A DNA stretch of 64,000 bases. Source: Piscinibacter caeni. Its GTDB lineage: Bacteria; Pseudomonadota; Gammaproteobacteria; Burkholderiales; Burkholderiaceae_C. The position numbers and the translations under genes are program-made. The notes under the pieces are model-generated. The model was given only the letters and a program-made list of their open reading frames with translations. It made no database searches and was not told where the DNA came from. Positions 1-8,882 of this stretch are shown here, piece after piece (within the stretch, counting starts at the first letter, position 1; the number at the start of each line of letters is the position of its first letter). Where the stretch lies: positions 1 through 64,000 of the forward strand of contig QJOU01000038.1 in the NCBI GenBank assembly GCA_003265685.1. The letters run 5' to 3'.

Positions 1-1
1 G

Positions 2-1363
2 CAGCGCGCCGCCGTGCTGGCCGGCAACGACAGCGGCGCGCCGGCGCAGGCGGCCGCGGCCGAGCTGGCGCGCATCGCGCAGGGGCCGCTGCAGCAGCTG
101 CACGCGCTGGGCGTGCAGCTCGAGCTGGCGATCACCCGCTTCGAGATCGACGCGGCGCTGCAACTCGCGCCGCAGGCGGTGGCCGCGGCGCGCGCGCTCG
201 GCCGTGCCGACCTGGAGCTGCGCTTCGCGATCGCCTGGTCGGGCGCACTCGGCGACGCGCGCCGCACCGCCGAGGGCGTGGCCGTGCTCGAGCCCTGGCG
301 CGAGCGCATCGCGCACGAGGCCGCGCCCGAGCAGCGCTGGGCGTTCTGGGAGGCCTGGTCGCTGGCGCTCGACTACGACAACCGCCTGCGCGACGCGGCC
401 CAGGGCTGGCAGGCCTGCCAGGCGCTGGCCCGCGAAGGCGGCCGGCCGGACCTGCTGTGGCGCTCGCTGTCCAACGCCGCCGCCACGCTGGCCAAGACCG
501 GCCGGGTGCGCGAGGCCGTCGAGTTGTCGCGCCAGGCGCGCCAGGTGGCCTTGTCCACCGGCGAGGTCGGCCGCGTGCGGCTGCTGCAGATGCAGGCGCC
601 GCATGCCCACCGGCTGCGCGACATCGGCCACTACGACGAGGCGCTGCCCTTGCTCGAGGAGGTGCTGGCCGGCTACGGCGAGCAGGGCTCGGCCAGCGAC
701 CTGACCATGGCCGAGCAGCGCCTCGCGCTGCTGTTCATGCAGCTCGGCCAGCCGGCGCGCGCGGTGCCGCTGCTGGCGCAGGAGCGCGCTGGCGTGCCGC
801 CCGGCGTGGCGATGTTCCAGCAGGTGCTGCGCGCCGAGCTGGCGCGCCAGCTCGGGCAGGACGCGCTGGCGCCGATGCGCGCGGCGCTATCCATGCTGCC
901 GAACCCGGACGACGTGTTCCACCGCATCGCGACCCTGTTCGCCACCGCCGTGGTGCCGCCCGACGAGGCTGAGGCGCTGGCGGTCAGCCTGGCCGCCTGG
1001 GCCGGCCTGAAGGAGCGCTTCGGGCTCGCGCTGGCGGGCCATGTGCGCGCCGCCGCGGCCGCGCTGCGCCAGGGCGCGGCGGCGCGTGCGCTGCCGCATG
1101 CCGAGGCCGCGCTCGCGCTGGCGCGCGAGCACCAGCCGGAGAGCTTCTACCTCGGCGAGCTGTGGCTGGTGGCGGCGCGGGTGCAGGCCGCGCTCGGCCA
1201 CGACGCGGCGGCGCACCGGCTCGCCGCCGACGGCCGCGCCTGGGTGATGGGCCTGCACGACGCCCATGTGCCGCCGGCCTTCCGGCACAGCTTCCTGCAC
1301 CGCAATGCGGTCAACCGCGATCTGCTCGCGCTGGCGGCCGGCGCCGCGGTAACGGTGGCGTAA
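2..1363 (+). CDS. C-terminal part of a TPR-rich regulatory protein (5' end outside window)
   Basis: The frame is open from the first bases of the window, so the start lies upstream; about 453 codons are visible. The protein is almost entirely alanine/leucine-rich helix pairs typical of tetratricopeptide-like repeats, with no enzyme motif in the visible part. Such tails follow AAA/NACHT ATPase modules in large BTAD- or LuxR-type transcriptional activators of Betaproteobacteria, and the ending with VPPAFRHSFLHRN near the C-terminus resembles that group. The regulatory role is inferred from this resemblance. A small membrane protein gene follows 64 bp downstream on the same strand. Confidence 0.6.
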   Translation, partial: QRAAVLAGNDSGAPAQAAAAELARIAQGPLQQLHALGVQLELAITRFEIDAALQLAPQAVAAARALGRADLELRFAIAWSGALGDARRTAEGVAVLEPWRERIAHEAAPEQRWAFWEAWSLALDYDNRLRDAAQGWQACQALAREGGRPDLLWRSLSNAAATLAKTGRVREAVELSRQARQVALSTGEVGRVRLLQMQAPHAHRLRDIGHYDEALPLLEEVLAGYGEQGSASDLTMAEQRLALLFMQLGQPARAVPLLAQERAGVPPGVAMFQQVLRAELARQLGQDALAPMRAALSMLPNPDDVFHRIATLFATAVVPPDEAEALAVSLAAWAGLKERFGLALAGHVRAAAAALRQGAAARALPHAEAALALAREHQPESFYLGELWLVAARVQAALGHDAAAHRLAADGRAWVMGLHDAHVPPAFRHSFLHRNAVNRDLLALAAGAAVTVA

Positions 1364-1427
1364 CGGGTCGGCGCCTACAAACGCGCCAGGGCCTGCGCCG
1401 CAGGCCGACCCATCTCCGGAGCCGACC

Positions 1428-1568
1428 ATGAACGCCCCGCTTCACCGCGCACCGCCGCCCCGCGGCGACGCCGACCTGCGTTTCCTGCGCCGCCTGCTGG
1501 CCGCCGTGGCGGCCGGCGCGCTGCTGCTGCTCGCGTGGAACCAGCAGCGGCCGCTCGGCGGGTTGTGA
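1428..1568 (+). CDS. Small single-pass membrane protein, 46 aa
   Basis: A 46-residue protein begins with ATG eight to ten bases after a GGAG ribosome-binding site. A basic, proline-rich N-terminus (MNAPLHRAPPPRGDADL) is followed by one hydrophobic segment of about 16 residues (LLAAVAAGALLLLAW) and a short polar tail. The topology looks like an inner-membrane anchor. I recognise no family. It lies between the TPR protein and the convergent OmpA-like gene, whose stop is 11 bp away. It could be chance coding in GC-rich DNA, but the ribosome-binding site and clean hydrophobic helix favour a real gene. Confidence 0.45.
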   Translation: MNAPLHRAPPPRGDADLRFLRRLLAAVAAGALLLLAWNQQRPLGGL

Positions 1569-1578
1569 GCCCAGCGGC

Positions 1579-2265
1579 TCAGGGCGCCGGCGGGCGGATG
1601 AAGATCTCGACGCGGCGGTTCTGCGCCCGGCCGGATTCGGTGCTGTTGTCGGCCACCGGCTCGTTCGGGCCGCGGCCGTCCTGCGTCAGGCGCGCGGGGT
1701 CGACACCCTTGCTCGCCAGGTAGTTGGCCGCCGCGCGGGCGCGGTCCATCGACAGGCGCTGGTTCAGCGCGGCCGAGCCGGTGTTGTCGGTGTGGCCGAT
1801 GATGTTGCCGGTCACGCCGCAGTAGTCGGTGATGGTCTTGGCCACCGAGTCCAGCGTGGTGGCGAAGTCCGGCGTGATGTCGGCGCTGCCGGACCTGAAC
1901 ATGATCGAGCCCGGGATGTTGAGCTTGACCGAGCCGTCCTGCTGCTCCGTCATGCCCATCATGGAGTTGTACTTGGAGCCGGCCAGCGCACCGGCCAGCG
2001 CGCCGATCAGGATGCCGTTGCGCGCGCCCACCGACGATTTCTTCGCCGCGGCGCTGCCGATCAGCCCGCCGGCCACCGCGCCGAGGCCGGCGCCGATGGC
2101 GGCGTTCTTGGTGTTCGAGTTGGCCGGCGCGTTGCCGCCCAGCGGCTTGCAGCCGGCCTGGCCGGCGGTGGAGATCTGCTGCGGCTGCTGTTGCTGAGGC
2201 ATCGTCTGGCAGGCGGCCAGGGCGACGGCGGACAGGCTGACGAGGGCGATGCGGCGAACGGACAT
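1579..2265 (-). CDS. OmpA-family outer membrane lipoprotein
   Basis: A 228-residue protein. The start is the ATG at 2265 because a GGGAGG ribosome-binding site precedes it; an upstream in-frame start lacks one. Residues 1-17 form a lipoprotein signal with lipobox LAAC, followed by a glutamine-rich linker. Glycine-rich residues around 50-95 (GAGLGAVAGGLIGSAAA) resemble glycine-zipper domains. The C-terminal 110 residues are an OmpA_C peptidoglycan-binding domain, with the NIIGHTDNTGS and LSMDRARAAANYL segments and the terminal NRRVEIFI. It probably anchors the outer membrane to peptidoglycan, as in YiaD-type proteins. It is a single transcription unit. Confidence 0.9.
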   Translation of the reverse strand: MSVRRIALVSLSAVALAACQTMPQQQQPQQISTAGQAGCKPLGGNAPANSNTKNAAIGAGLGAVAGGLIGSAAAKKSSVGARNGILIGALAGALAGSKYNSMMGMTEQQDGSVKLNIPGSIMFRSGSADITPDFATTLDSVAKTITDYCGVTGNIIGHTDNTGSAALNQRLSMDRARAAANYLASKGVDPARLTQDGRGPNEPVADNSTESGRAQNRRVEIFIRPPAP

Positions 2266-2419
2266 GGATACCTCCCTGGGACGGTGCGGCCGGATGCGGG
2301 CCTGGAACGACGCTTGCACGAGTATAGGCAGCGCGTCGTGAAGGTCTGACGCGCGAGCCTGCGCGGCGTCAGGATGCGTGCAATATGCGGCGGCCCCGCG
2401 GGGCAGGCATCATGCGGCC

Positions 2420-2770
2420 ATGGACGATTCCGTCGACCACCTGGCCCAGGCACTGCGGCAGTTCGCCGACGAGCGCGACTGGGGGCAGTTCCACGCGCCG
2501 AAGAACCTGGCCTCGGCACTGATCGTCGAGGCCGGGGAACTGCTCGAGCACTTTCAATGGCTCAGCGAGGAGCAGAGCCGCCGGCTGCCGCCGGAACGGC
2601 TGGCGGCGGTGGGTGCCGAGATGGCCGACGTGCTGTTGTACCTGGTCCGCCTGGCCGACGTGCTGGGCGTGGACCTGATCGCCGCGGCGCAGGCCAAGAT
2701 GGCACTCAACGCGACGCGCTACCCCGTCGAGCGGGCGCGCGGCAGCAGCCGCAAGCACGACGAACCGTGA
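2420..2770 (+). CDS. MazG-like nucleotide pyrophosphohydrolase
   Basis: A 116-residue all-alpha NTP pyrophosphatase of the MazG/dCTPase (RS21-C6) type. Metal-binding acidic residues are visible in the EAGELLEHFQW segment and in EMADVLLYLVRLAD, the usual EExxE...ExxD pattern. The family hydrolyses non-canonical or excess (d)NTPs to the monophosphate and pyrophosphate, cleaning the nucleotide pool in the cytoplasm. Starting at MDDSVDHL matches the family's usual length; an in-frame ATG at 2378 would add 14 atypical residues. The next open frame starts 4 bp after its stop, so the two may have formed an operon before the second gene decayed. Confidence 0.8.
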   Translation: MDDSVDHLAQALRQFADERDWGQFHAPKNLASALIVEAGELLEHFQWLSEEQSRRLPPERLAAVGAEMADVLLYLVRLADVLGVDLIAAAQAKMALNATRYPVERARGSSRKHDEP

Positions 2771-2774
2771 CGCC

Positions 2775-3155
2775 GTGATCGTCTACCAGTCGAACAAGGC
2801 CGAATTCCTGCGTCACGCGCTGGTCGAGGATATCGACCTGGTGATCGGGCGCCAGTTCCGCAGTGCGCTCGGCCACGGCGTCGCCTCCGGCGAAGTCCGG
2901 GCCTGGAGGCACTCGTTGCTGGAGATGGCCCGGGTGCTCAGCGATTCGGAGATCCCGGAGGACGCCGGCATCGCGATCGCACTCAGGCTGTCGCGCCATG
3001 CGCGTGGCGGCTTGGAACGCATTGCAGAGGTTCTCGATGCGCTGCAGTTGTTGGCCTTGCACCCGCTGATCGGGCGGCCCGCCTCCGGCGGCCAGTGCGA
3101 GGTGGTGGTCGCGGCGCTGCGCGGGCAGCGGGAGGCGGGGTTTGGGGAAGGGTGA
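2775..3155 (+). pseudogene. Mosaic remnant: DUF2075 helicase N-terminus joined to ParE-toxin-like fragments
   Basis: The frame is open for 126 codons, but the parts belong to different families. Residues 1-69 (MIVYQSNKAEFL... to EIPEDAGIAI) match the N-terminus of DUF2075 DNA/RNA helicase-like proteins, normally over 600 residues. From about residue 70 the sequence resembles a RelE/ParE toxin with internal pieces missing: LERIAEVLDALQLLALHPLIGRP is a typical ParE middle, and LRGQREAGF looks like the ParE ending LRHQREAGY. No helicase motor is present and the ParE fold is incomplete. The reading frame probably survives by chance after deletions. Start GTG, 4 bp after the MazG-like gene. Confidence 0.6.
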
Positions 3156-3174
3156 GCGTCCCTTCGGGCCGCCG

Positions 3175-3206
3175 AAAAGCACGATGGGCGACTCCCGTCG
3201 CCCATC
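3175..3206 (-). terminator. Probable intrinsic terminator of metK
   Basis: A perfect 10-bp inverted repeat (GATGGGCGAC, loop TCCC, GTCGCCCATC) lies at 3183-3206. Read on the minus strand it is followed by a short T run (GCTTTT) at about 3175-3180, and metK ends upstream at 3329. No comparable T run exists on the plus strand. Confidence 0.5.
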
Positions 3207-3260
3207 CAGTCAGCCGCTGCGCGGTGGATTCCTTCGGCTTCGGCCGGGCCTAGGGGCCCT

Positions 3261-3286
3261 TAACTTCCGCCCGGGGGCGGAAGTTA
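3261..3286. repeat. Perfect 11-bp palindrome with 4-nt loop
   Basis: TAACTTCCGCC and GGCGGAAGTTA are perfectly complementary around a CGGG loop, between the metK stop codon and the terminator hairpin. There is no T run on either side. It may stabilise the metK 3' end or be a REP-like element. No other copy was noticed in the window. Confidence 0.5.
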
Positions 3287-3328
3287 GCCTGCGCCGGAAG
3301 ACCGATACCGCGCTGTCGCGCGGCGTGC

Positions 3329-4510
3329 TTACAGCCCGGCCGCAGCCTTGAGGGCTGCGGCTTTATCGGTCTTCTCCCAGCTGAACTCCGGCTCCTCGCG
3401 GCCGAAGTGCCCGTACGCCGCGGTCTTCTCGTAGATCGGGCGCAGCAGGTCCAGCATCTGGATGATGCCGCGCGGGCGCAGGTCGAAATGTTCGTTCACC
3501 AGCGCGGCGATCTTGTCGTCGGGCATCACGCCGGTGCCCTCGGTGTAGACCGTCACGTTCATCGGCCTGGCCACGCCGATGGCATAGGCCACCTGGATCT
3601 GGCACTGGCGCGCCAGCCCGGCGGCGACGATGTTCTTGGCCACGTAGCGCGCCGCGTAGGCGGCCGAGCGGTCGACCTTGGTCGGGTCCTTGCCCGAGAA
3701 CGCGCCGCCACCGTGCGGGCAGGCGCCGCCGTAGGTGTCGACGATGATCTTGCGCCCGGTCAGGCCGCAATCGCCCTGCGGGCCGCCGATCACGAAGCGC
3801 CCGGTCGGGTTGATCAGGAAGCGGGTGCCGTTCAGCCACTCCTTGGGCAGCACCGGCTTGATGATCTCCTCGATGACGGCCTCGTTGAACGAGTCCTTCA
3901 TCTTCTTCGGTGTCTCGCTCTGGTCGGGGCTGTGCTGGGTGGAGAGCACCACGGTGTCGATCGAGTGCGGCTTGCCGTCGACGTAGCGCATCGTCACCTG
4001 GCTCTTCGCGTCCGGGCGAAGGAAGGGCAGGCGGCCGTCCTTGCGCAGCTGCGCCTGGCGCTCGACGAGGCGGTGCGCGTAGTAGATCGGCGCGGGCATC
4101 AGCTCGGGCGTCTCGTCGCAGGCGTAGCCGAACATCAGGCCCTGGTCGCCGGCGCCGGTGTTCAGGTAGTCGTCGCTGGCGTGGTCCACGCCCTGCGCGA
4201 TGTCGTTGCTCTGCTTGTCGTAGGCGACGAGCACCGCGCAGCCCTTGTAGTCGATGCCGTACTCGGTGTTGTCGTAGCCGATGCGCTTGATCGTGTCGCG
4301 CGCCACCTGGATGTAGTCGACATGCGCGTTGGTGGTGATCTCGCCGGCCAGCACCACCAGGCCGGTGTTGGTGAGCGTCTCGGCGGCCACGCGGCTCTTC
4401 GGGTCCTGCTTGAAGATCGCGTCGAGGATCGCGTCCGAGATCTGGTCGGCCACCTTGTCGGGATGGCCTTCGGAGACGGATTCGGAGGTGAAAAGGAAGT
4501 CGTTCGCCAC
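3329..4510 (-). CDS. metK: S-adenosylmethionine synthetase
   Basis: A 393-residue protein, the normal betaproteobacterial MetK length. It makes S-adenosylmethionine from methionine and ATP in the cytoplasm. Visible signatures are [13 protein letters not shown] at the N-terminus (methionine/ATP site), [12 protein letters not shown] (adenine loop) and [19 protein letters not shown] (triphosphate and metal site). The start is GTG at 4510 (VANDFLF), preceded by GGAG. The frame stays open far upstream, but that part is antisense to the acyltransferase genes and not coding. It is divergent from the acyltransferase at 4643 across a 132-bp promoter region. A hairpin terminator candidate lies downstream. 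Confidence 0.97.
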   Translation of the reverse strand: MANDFLFTSESVSEGHPDKVADQISDAILDAIFKQDPKSRVAAETLTNTGLVVLAGEITTNAHVDYIQVARDTIKRIGYDNTEYGIDYKGCAVLVAYDKQSNDIAQGVDHASDDYLNTGAGDQGLMFGYACDETPELMPAPIYYAHRLVERQAQLRKDGRLPFLRPDAKSQVTMRYVDGKPHSIDTVVLSTQHSPDQSETPKKMKDSFNEAVIEEIIKPVLPKEWLNGTRFLINPTGRFVIGGPQGDCGLTGRKIIVDTYGGACPHGGGAFSGKDPTKVDRSAAYAARYVAKNIVAAGLARQCQIQVAYAIGVARPMNVTVYTEGTGVMPDDKIAALVNEHFDLRPRGIIQMLDLLRPIYEKTAAYGHFGREEPEFSWEKTDKAAALKAAAGL

Positions 4511-4642
4511 TCTTAAACTCCAGACAGGTTGCAGACGCGTTGCCGGCCTGTGACTTTGCGGAGGAGCGGCGAACGCTTTAGCGGATTTTGTGAGTCGCCC
4601 CGCAAGTAGTTCAGTAACTCGGCGACGCCTGGATTTTAGTCG
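4511..4642. promoter_or_regulatory. Divergent promoter region metK / acyltransferase
   Basis: 132 bp between two divergent starts. It holds the GGAG ribosome-binding site of metK and is less GC-rich than its flanks. I do not recognise a SAM- or SAH-type riboswitch in it, and no strong sigma70 hexamer pair stands out. Confidence 0.4.
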
Positions 4643-5503
4643 ATGCTTTCCTTGTTCCGCTGGCTCTCGCGCCGCCCGCTGTGGCTTCTTCACGCCTTGG
4701 GATGGGGGGTCGGCTGGCTCACCTGGGCGCTCTCGCCCACCTACCGGCGGCGCCTGGCCGCGCTGGCGGCGCAGGCCGGCATCGCACCGGCGGCGCGGCG
4801 CGCCGCGGTGGGCGAGGCGGGCCGGATGGCGCTGGAACTGCCCTTCCTGTGGCTGCGGCCGGCCGACCAGCCCCTCGGGCCGCTGCTGCGCGTGGAGGGC
4901 GCCCAACTGGTCGATGCCGCCCACGCGGCCGGCCGCGGCCTGGTGCTGCTCACGCCGCACCTGGGCTGCTTCGAGATGTGCGCGCAGGCCTATGCCGAGC
5001 TCTTCTCGGCGCGCTACGGCCCGATCACGGTGCTCTACCGCCCGGCGCGCAAAGCCTGGCTGCGCGAGGTGACCGAGGCCTCGCGCGCGCGGCCCGGGGT
5101 GGCCACGGCGCCGGCCTCGCTGGCCGGCGTGCGGCAGATGATCCGTGCACTGCGGCGCGGCGAGGCGGTGGGGCTGCTGCCGGACCAGGTGCCGCCCGAG
5201 GGGCAGGGCGTGTGGGCGCCGTTCTTCGGGCGCGAGGCCTACACGATGACGCTGGCCGCGCGCCTGGTGCAGCAGACCGGCGCGACGCTGCTGCTGGTGT
5301 GGGGCGAGCGGTTGCGCCACGGGGCGGGCTACGTGGTGCGCTTCCAGCCGATGGGCGAGGCGCTGCCGGCCGACCCGGCCGCTCAGGCAGAATCCGCCGC
5401 CGTCGTGAACCGCGCGATGGAAGCGCTGATCCGGCAGTGCCCGCAGCAGTACCTGTGGGGATACCACCGCTACAAGGCGCCGCGCGCGCAACCCGCCGAA
5501 TAG
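4643..5503 (+). CDS. LpxL/HtrB-type lipid A acyltransferase (first copy)
   Basis: A 286-residue lysophospholipid/lipid A biosynthesis acyltransferase. An N-terminal hydrophobic segment (residues 1-30) would anchor it at the cytoplasmic face of the inner membrane. The catalytic HX4E motif is visible as HLGCFE, and the C-terminal [11 protein letters not shown] matches the family ending. It should transfer a secondary acyl chain from acyl-ACP to a lipid A precursor. A second, divergent homologue starts 23 bp downstream, suggesting a two-gene unit adding different acyl chains. Substrate preference cannot be read from the sequence. Confidence 0.88.
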   Translation: MLSLFRWLSRRPLWLLHALGWGVGWLTWALSPTYRRRLAALAAQAGIAPAARRAAVGEAGRMALELPFLWLRPADQPLGPLLRVEGAQLVDAAHAAGRGLVLLTPHLGCFEMCAQAYAELFSARYGPITVLYRPARKAWLREVTEASRARPGVATAPASLAGVRQMIRALRRGEAVGLLPDQVPPEGQGVWAPFFGREAYTMTLAARLVQQTGATLLLVWGERLRHGAGYVVRFQPMGEALPADPAAQAESAAVVNRAMEALIRQCPQQYLWGYHRYKAPRAQPAE

Positions 5504-5526
5504 AACCGTAGAACTGCGGAGGTCCG

Positions 5527-6405
5527 TTGGGAACACGCCTGCTGCTGGGCCTGCTGTGGCTGCTGCACGGGCTGCCGCTGGCAGCCCAGGCCGCGGTCGG
5601 CCGTGCGCTCGGGGGGCTGCTCTACCGGCTCGCCGGTTCGCGCCGCAAGGTGGCGCTGCGCAACCTCGAGCTGTGCCTGCCCGAACTCGACGCCGGCGCA
5701 CGCGAGCGGCTGGCGCGCGAGCATTTCGCCTGGCTCGGGCGTAGCCTGCTCGAGCGCGGGCTGCTGTGGTGGGCGCCGCGCGAGCGGCTCAAGCGGCTGA
5801 TCCACGTCGAGGGCGAGGTCGACCTGGCCGAGCGCAGCGCCAGGCCGGTGATGTGGCTGGTGCCGCACTTCCTCGCGCTCGACGTCGCCGGCGCGGCGGT
5901 GCTGCTGTTCCAGAAGCGCCGTGGTGCCTCGATCTACCAGCAGCAGAGCAACCCGGTGATGGACGAGGTGATGCGCCGCGGCCGGCTGCGCCTGGGCAAC
6001 GCGGTGATCTTCCCGCGCAGCGATTCGGCCAAGCCGCTGATCAGGGAGATCCGCCAGGGCACCGGCTTCTTCAACCTGCCTGACATGGATTTCGGTGCGA
6101 AGGACGCCGCCTTCGTGCCCTTCTTCGGCGTGCCGGCCGCCACGCTGCTCGCGCCCAGCCGCATGGCCCGGCTGCTCGACATGGTGGTGCAGCCGGTGAT
6201 TGCCGAGATGTTGCCCGGCGGGCAGGGCTACCGCGTGCGCTTCCTGCCGCCGCTGGAGGGCTTCCCGACCGAGGACGCGCTGGCCGACACCGCGCGCCTG
6301 AACCGCTGGATCGAGGAGCAGATCCGCGCCAACCCGGCGCAGTACCTGTGGGTGCACAAGCGTTTCAAGACACGCCCCGAGGGTGAGGCATCGCTGTACG
6401 GCTGA
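5527..6405 (+). CDS. LpxL/LpxM-type lipid A acyltransferase (second copy)
   Basis: A 292-residue paralogue of the preceding gene. The start is TTG at 5527, chosen because a GGAGG ribosome-binding site sits about five bases upstream and no ATG fits. The catalytic motif is the HX4D form (HFLALD), and the end has [16 protein letters not shown], typical of LpxL/LpxM proteins. An N-terminal hydrophobic stretch anchors it in the membrane. It lies 12 bp before dapF, so the two acyltransferase genes and dapF may be co-transcribed. It probably adds the other secondary acyl chain of lipid A. Confidence 0.88.
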   Translation: MGTRLLLGLLWLLHGLPLAAQAAVGRALGGLLYRLAGSRRKVALRNLELCLPELDAGARERLAREHFAWLGRSLLERGLLWWAPRERLKRLIHVEGEVDLAERSARPVMWLVPHFLALDVAGAAVLLFQKRRGASIYQQQSNPVMDEVMRRGRLRLGNAVIFPRSDSAKPLIREIRQGTGFFNLPDMDFGAKDAAFVPFFGVPAATLLAPSRMARLLDMVVQPVIAEMLPGGQGYRVRFLPPLEGFPTEDALADTARLNRWIEEQIRANPAQYLWVHKRFKTRPEGEASLYG

Positions 6406-6417
6406 GATAATCCGCCG

Positions 6418-7272
6418 ATGCGATTGCGCTTCACCAAGATGCAGGGCGCGGGCAACGACTTCGTCGTGCTCGACGCCACGCGCGCGCCGCTGGCGCTCAC
6501 GCCCGAGCAGCACCGCCGCCTGGGCGACCGGCGCTTCGGCGTGGGCGCCGACCAGATCCTCGTGGTCGAGAAGAGCGCCACGCCGGGCGTGGACTTCCGC
6601 TACCGCATCTTCAACGGTGGCAGCGGCGACGAGGTCGAGCAATGCGGCAACGGCGCGCGCTGCTTCGTGCGCTACGTGCTCGACAAGGGGCTGACCGACC
6701 AGCACACCGTTCGCGTCGAGACCATGAACACGCTGCTCGAACTGCGTGCGCAGGACGACGGCCGCGTGACGGTGGATATGAACGCGCCGGTGTTCGATCT
6801 GCCGGCCGTGCCCTTCGAGCCGCACGGCCTGCAGCCGCGCGAGCGCCATGGCTTCGCGCTCTGGCCGGTGCCCGTGGGGGGGCGCATCGTCGAGCTGGCG
6901 GTGCTGTCGATGGGCAACCCGCATGCGGTGCAGCTGGTCGATGACGTCGACCACGCGCCGGTCGAGATCCAGGGCCCGCTGATCGAACACGACGTGCACT
7001 TCCCGCGCCACGTCAACGCCGGCTTCCTGCAGGTCGTGGACCGCTCGCACGTGCGGCTGCGGGTGCACGAACGCGGCGCCGGCGAGACGCTCGCCTGTGG
7101 CACCGGCGCCTGCGCGGCGGTGGTGGCCGGCATCCGCCTCGGGCTGCTCGATCAGCGCGTCGAGGTCGAGGCGCGCGGCGGCCGGCTGACGATCGAGTGG
7201 GCCGGCGGCGATTCGCACGTATTCATGACCGGTCCGGCGCAGACCGTCTTCGAGGGGGAGATCGAGCTGTGA
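6418..7272 (+). CDS. dapF: Diaminopimelate epimerase
   Basis: A 284-residue DapF, interconverting LL- and meso-diaminopimelate for lysine and peptidoglycan synthesis in the cytoplasm. Both catalytic cysteines are present: C76 in QCGNGARC and C227 in ACGTGACA. The N-terminal [11 protein letters not shown] is the family signature. Length is normal. The stop overlaps the GTG start of the DUF484 gene (GTGA), indicating translational coupling within a dapF-DUF484-xerC unit, an arrangement also familiar in other proteobacteria. Confidence 0.97.
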   Translation: MRLRFTKMQGAGNDFVVLDATRAPLALTPEQHRRLGDRRFGVGADQILVVEKSATPGVDFRYRIFNGGSGDEVEQCGNGARCFVRYVLDKGLTDQHTVRVETMNTLLELRAQDDGRVTVDMNAPVFDLPAVPFEPHGLQPRERHGFALWPVPVGGRIVELAVLSMGNPHAVQLVDDVDHAPVEIQGPLIEHDVHFPRHVNAGFLQVVDRSHVRLRVHERGAGETLACGTGACAAVVAGIRLGLLDQRVEVEARGGRLTIEWAGGDSHVFMTGPAQTVFEGEIEL

Positions 7273-7952
7273 CGAACCGCATCCAGGGCATCACCGAACA
7301 GGACATCGCGGAGTACCTGGCCAACAACCCGGCCTTCTTCGAGCGCCATGCCGAGCTGCTGGGCAGCGTGCAGCTGACCAGCCCCTACGGCCAGCGCACC
7401 GTCTCGCTGCAGGAGCGGCAGATGGAAATGCTGCGCGACAAGATCAAGGGCCTGGAGGGCAAGATCATCGAGATGATCCGCCACGGGCAGGAGAACGTCG
7501 CCATCGCCGACAAGCTGCACCGCTGGACGCGCACCCTGATGCTCACCGCCAACGCGGGCGACCTGCCCGACGTGCTGGTGGGCGAGCTGAAGCACCAGTT
7601 CCTGATCCCGCAGGCCGGCATCCGCGTCTGGGGCGCGGCCGACGCCTTCTCCGGCCTGCCGTTCACGCGCGAGGTCAGCGCCGACATCCGGAGCCTGGCC
7701 GGCAGCCTGACGCTGCCCTACTGCGGCGTGAACTCGGGCTTCGAGGCCGCGCAGTGGCTGGAGGATCCGGCCACCGCGATGTCGCTGGCGATGATCCCGC
7801 TGCGCCATGGCGCCACGATCGACGCCTTCGGCATGCTGGTGCTGGCCTCGCCCGACCCGACGCGCTACACCGCCGACATGGGCACCGAGTTCCTGCAACG
7901 CATCGGCGAGCTGGCGAGCGCCTGCCTGTCGCGGCTTCTTCCGGTCCGTTGA
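7269..7952 (+). CDS. DUF484 (GAF-like) protein
   Basis: A 227-residue DUF484-family protein. The N-terminal [18 protein letters not shown] is the family signature. A short coiled coil follows (about residues 40-75), then a GAF-like domain to the end. The biochemical role of the family is unknown; it is almost always placed between dapF and xerC, as here. The start is GTG overlapping the dapF stop by 4 bp. Its own stop overlaps a possible TTG start of xerC, so the three genes are probably translated as one unit. Confidence 0.9.
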   Translation: MTNRIQGITEQDIAEYLANNPAFFERHAELLGSVQLTSPYGQRTVSLQERQMEMLRDKIKGLEGKIIEMIRHGQENVAIADKLHRWTRTLMLTANAGDLPDVLVGELKHQFLIPQAGIRVWGAADAFSGLPFTREVSADIRSLAGSLTLPYCGVNSGFEAAQWLEDPATAMSLAMIPLRHGATIDAFGMLVLASPDPTRYTADMGTEFLQRIGELASACLSRLLPVR

Positions 7953-8875
7953 GTGCCGCCGTGGACGACGACATCGTCCGCCATCTGCAATACCTCGAGG
8001 TCGAGCGCCGCCTCGCCGCGCGCACGCTGGCGATGTACGGCGAGGCCTTCGGGCGGCTGCGCGAGTTCCTCGCGAAGCAGCCGGTCGAGCTGCGTGCCGT
8101 GCAGGTGCACCACGTGCGCCGCTGGGCCGCGCAGCTGCATGCACAGGGCCTGGCGCCGCGCAGCATTGCGATCGTTCTGTCCGCGTGGCGCGGGCTGTAC
8201 CGCTGGCTGGGCCGCAATGGCCTGGTGGCGCTGAACCCGGTCGACGGCGTGCGCGCGCCCAAGGCCGGCAAGCCGCTGCCCAAGGCGCTGGCGGTGGACC
8301 AGGCGGTGGCGCTGGCCGATCACCACACGGCCGAGGCCAACCCGCTGCTCGACGCGCGCGACCACTGCATCGTCGAGCTGCTGTACGGCTGCGGGCTGCG
8401 CGTGGGCGAGCTGGTCGGGCTCGATGCCGCGCCGGGCCCGCAGGCCGCCGGCTGGCTGGATCTGGCCGACGCCAGCGCCCATGTGCTCGGCAAGGGCAGC
8501 AAGCGGCGCAGCGTGCCCGTCGGCCAGGCCGCGCTCGCGGCGGCGCGGCGCTGGCTCGAACTGCGAGCGCAACTCGCGCGGCCGGAGGAGCCCGCGCTCT
8601 TCGTCAGCACCCGCGGCACGCGGCTCACGCCCAGCCAGGTGCGCTCGCGGCTGAAGACCCGCGCGCTGCAGGCCGGGCTGCCGACGCACGTGCACCCGCA
8701 CATGCTGCGCCACTCGTTCGCCACGCACCTGCTGCAGTCCAGCGGCGACCTGCGCGCGGTGCAGGAGCTGCTGGGCCACGCCAACATCACCACCACGCAG
8801 GTCTACACGCGGCTGGACTTCGGCCACCTCTCGAAGGTGTACGACGCGGCGCATCCGCGGGCCCGACGCAAGTAG
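7949..8875 (+). CDS. xerC: Tyrosine recombinase XerC
   Basis: About 308 residues. XerC with XerD resolves chromosome dimers at dif. The N-terminal SAM-like domain spans roughly residues 8-95 and the catalytic domain about 115-300. Catalytic landmarks are the arginine in GCGLRVGEL, the lysine in GKGSKRRSVPV, HxxR in HMLRHSF, the histidine in LLGHANI and the tyrosine in TTTQVYTRLD. The start is uncertain: TTG at 7949 overlaps the DUF484 stop, and GTG at 7961 would remove four residues; neither has a clear ribosome-binding site. The gene order supports XerC over an element integrase. Confidence 0.92.
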   Translation: MSAAVDDDIVRHLQYLEVERRLAARTLAMYGEAFGRLREFLAKQPVELRAVQVHHVRRWAAQLHAQGLAPRSIAIVLSAWRGLYRWLGRNGLVALNPVDGVRAPKAGKPLPKALAVDQAVALADHHTAEANPLLDARDHCIVELLYGCGLRVGELVGLDAAPGPQAAGWLDLADASAHVLGKGSKRRSVPVGQAALAAARRWLELRAQLARPEEPALFVSTRGTRLTPSQVRSRLKTRALQAGLPTHVHPHMLRHSFATHLLQSSGDLRAVQELLGHANITTTQVYTRLDFGHLSKVYDAAHPRARRK

Positions 8876-8882
8876 TCCGGAC

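Noticed and set aside
3345-3366. Hairpin GCCGCAGCC / GGCTGCGGC near the metK stop as terminator
   Set aside because: It lies inside the Lys/Ala-rich coding end of metK; the hairpin at 3183-3206 with a T run is a better terminator.
4511-4642. SAM/SAH riboswitch upstream of metK
   Set aside because: No conserved core of the known SAM or SAH classes could be recognised in the 132-bp leader.
4511-5701. N-terminal extension of the metK frame by about 397 codons
   Set aside because: The extension is antisense to the two acyltransferase genes, lacks family similarity, and a GTG with GGAG gives the exact MetK N-terminus.
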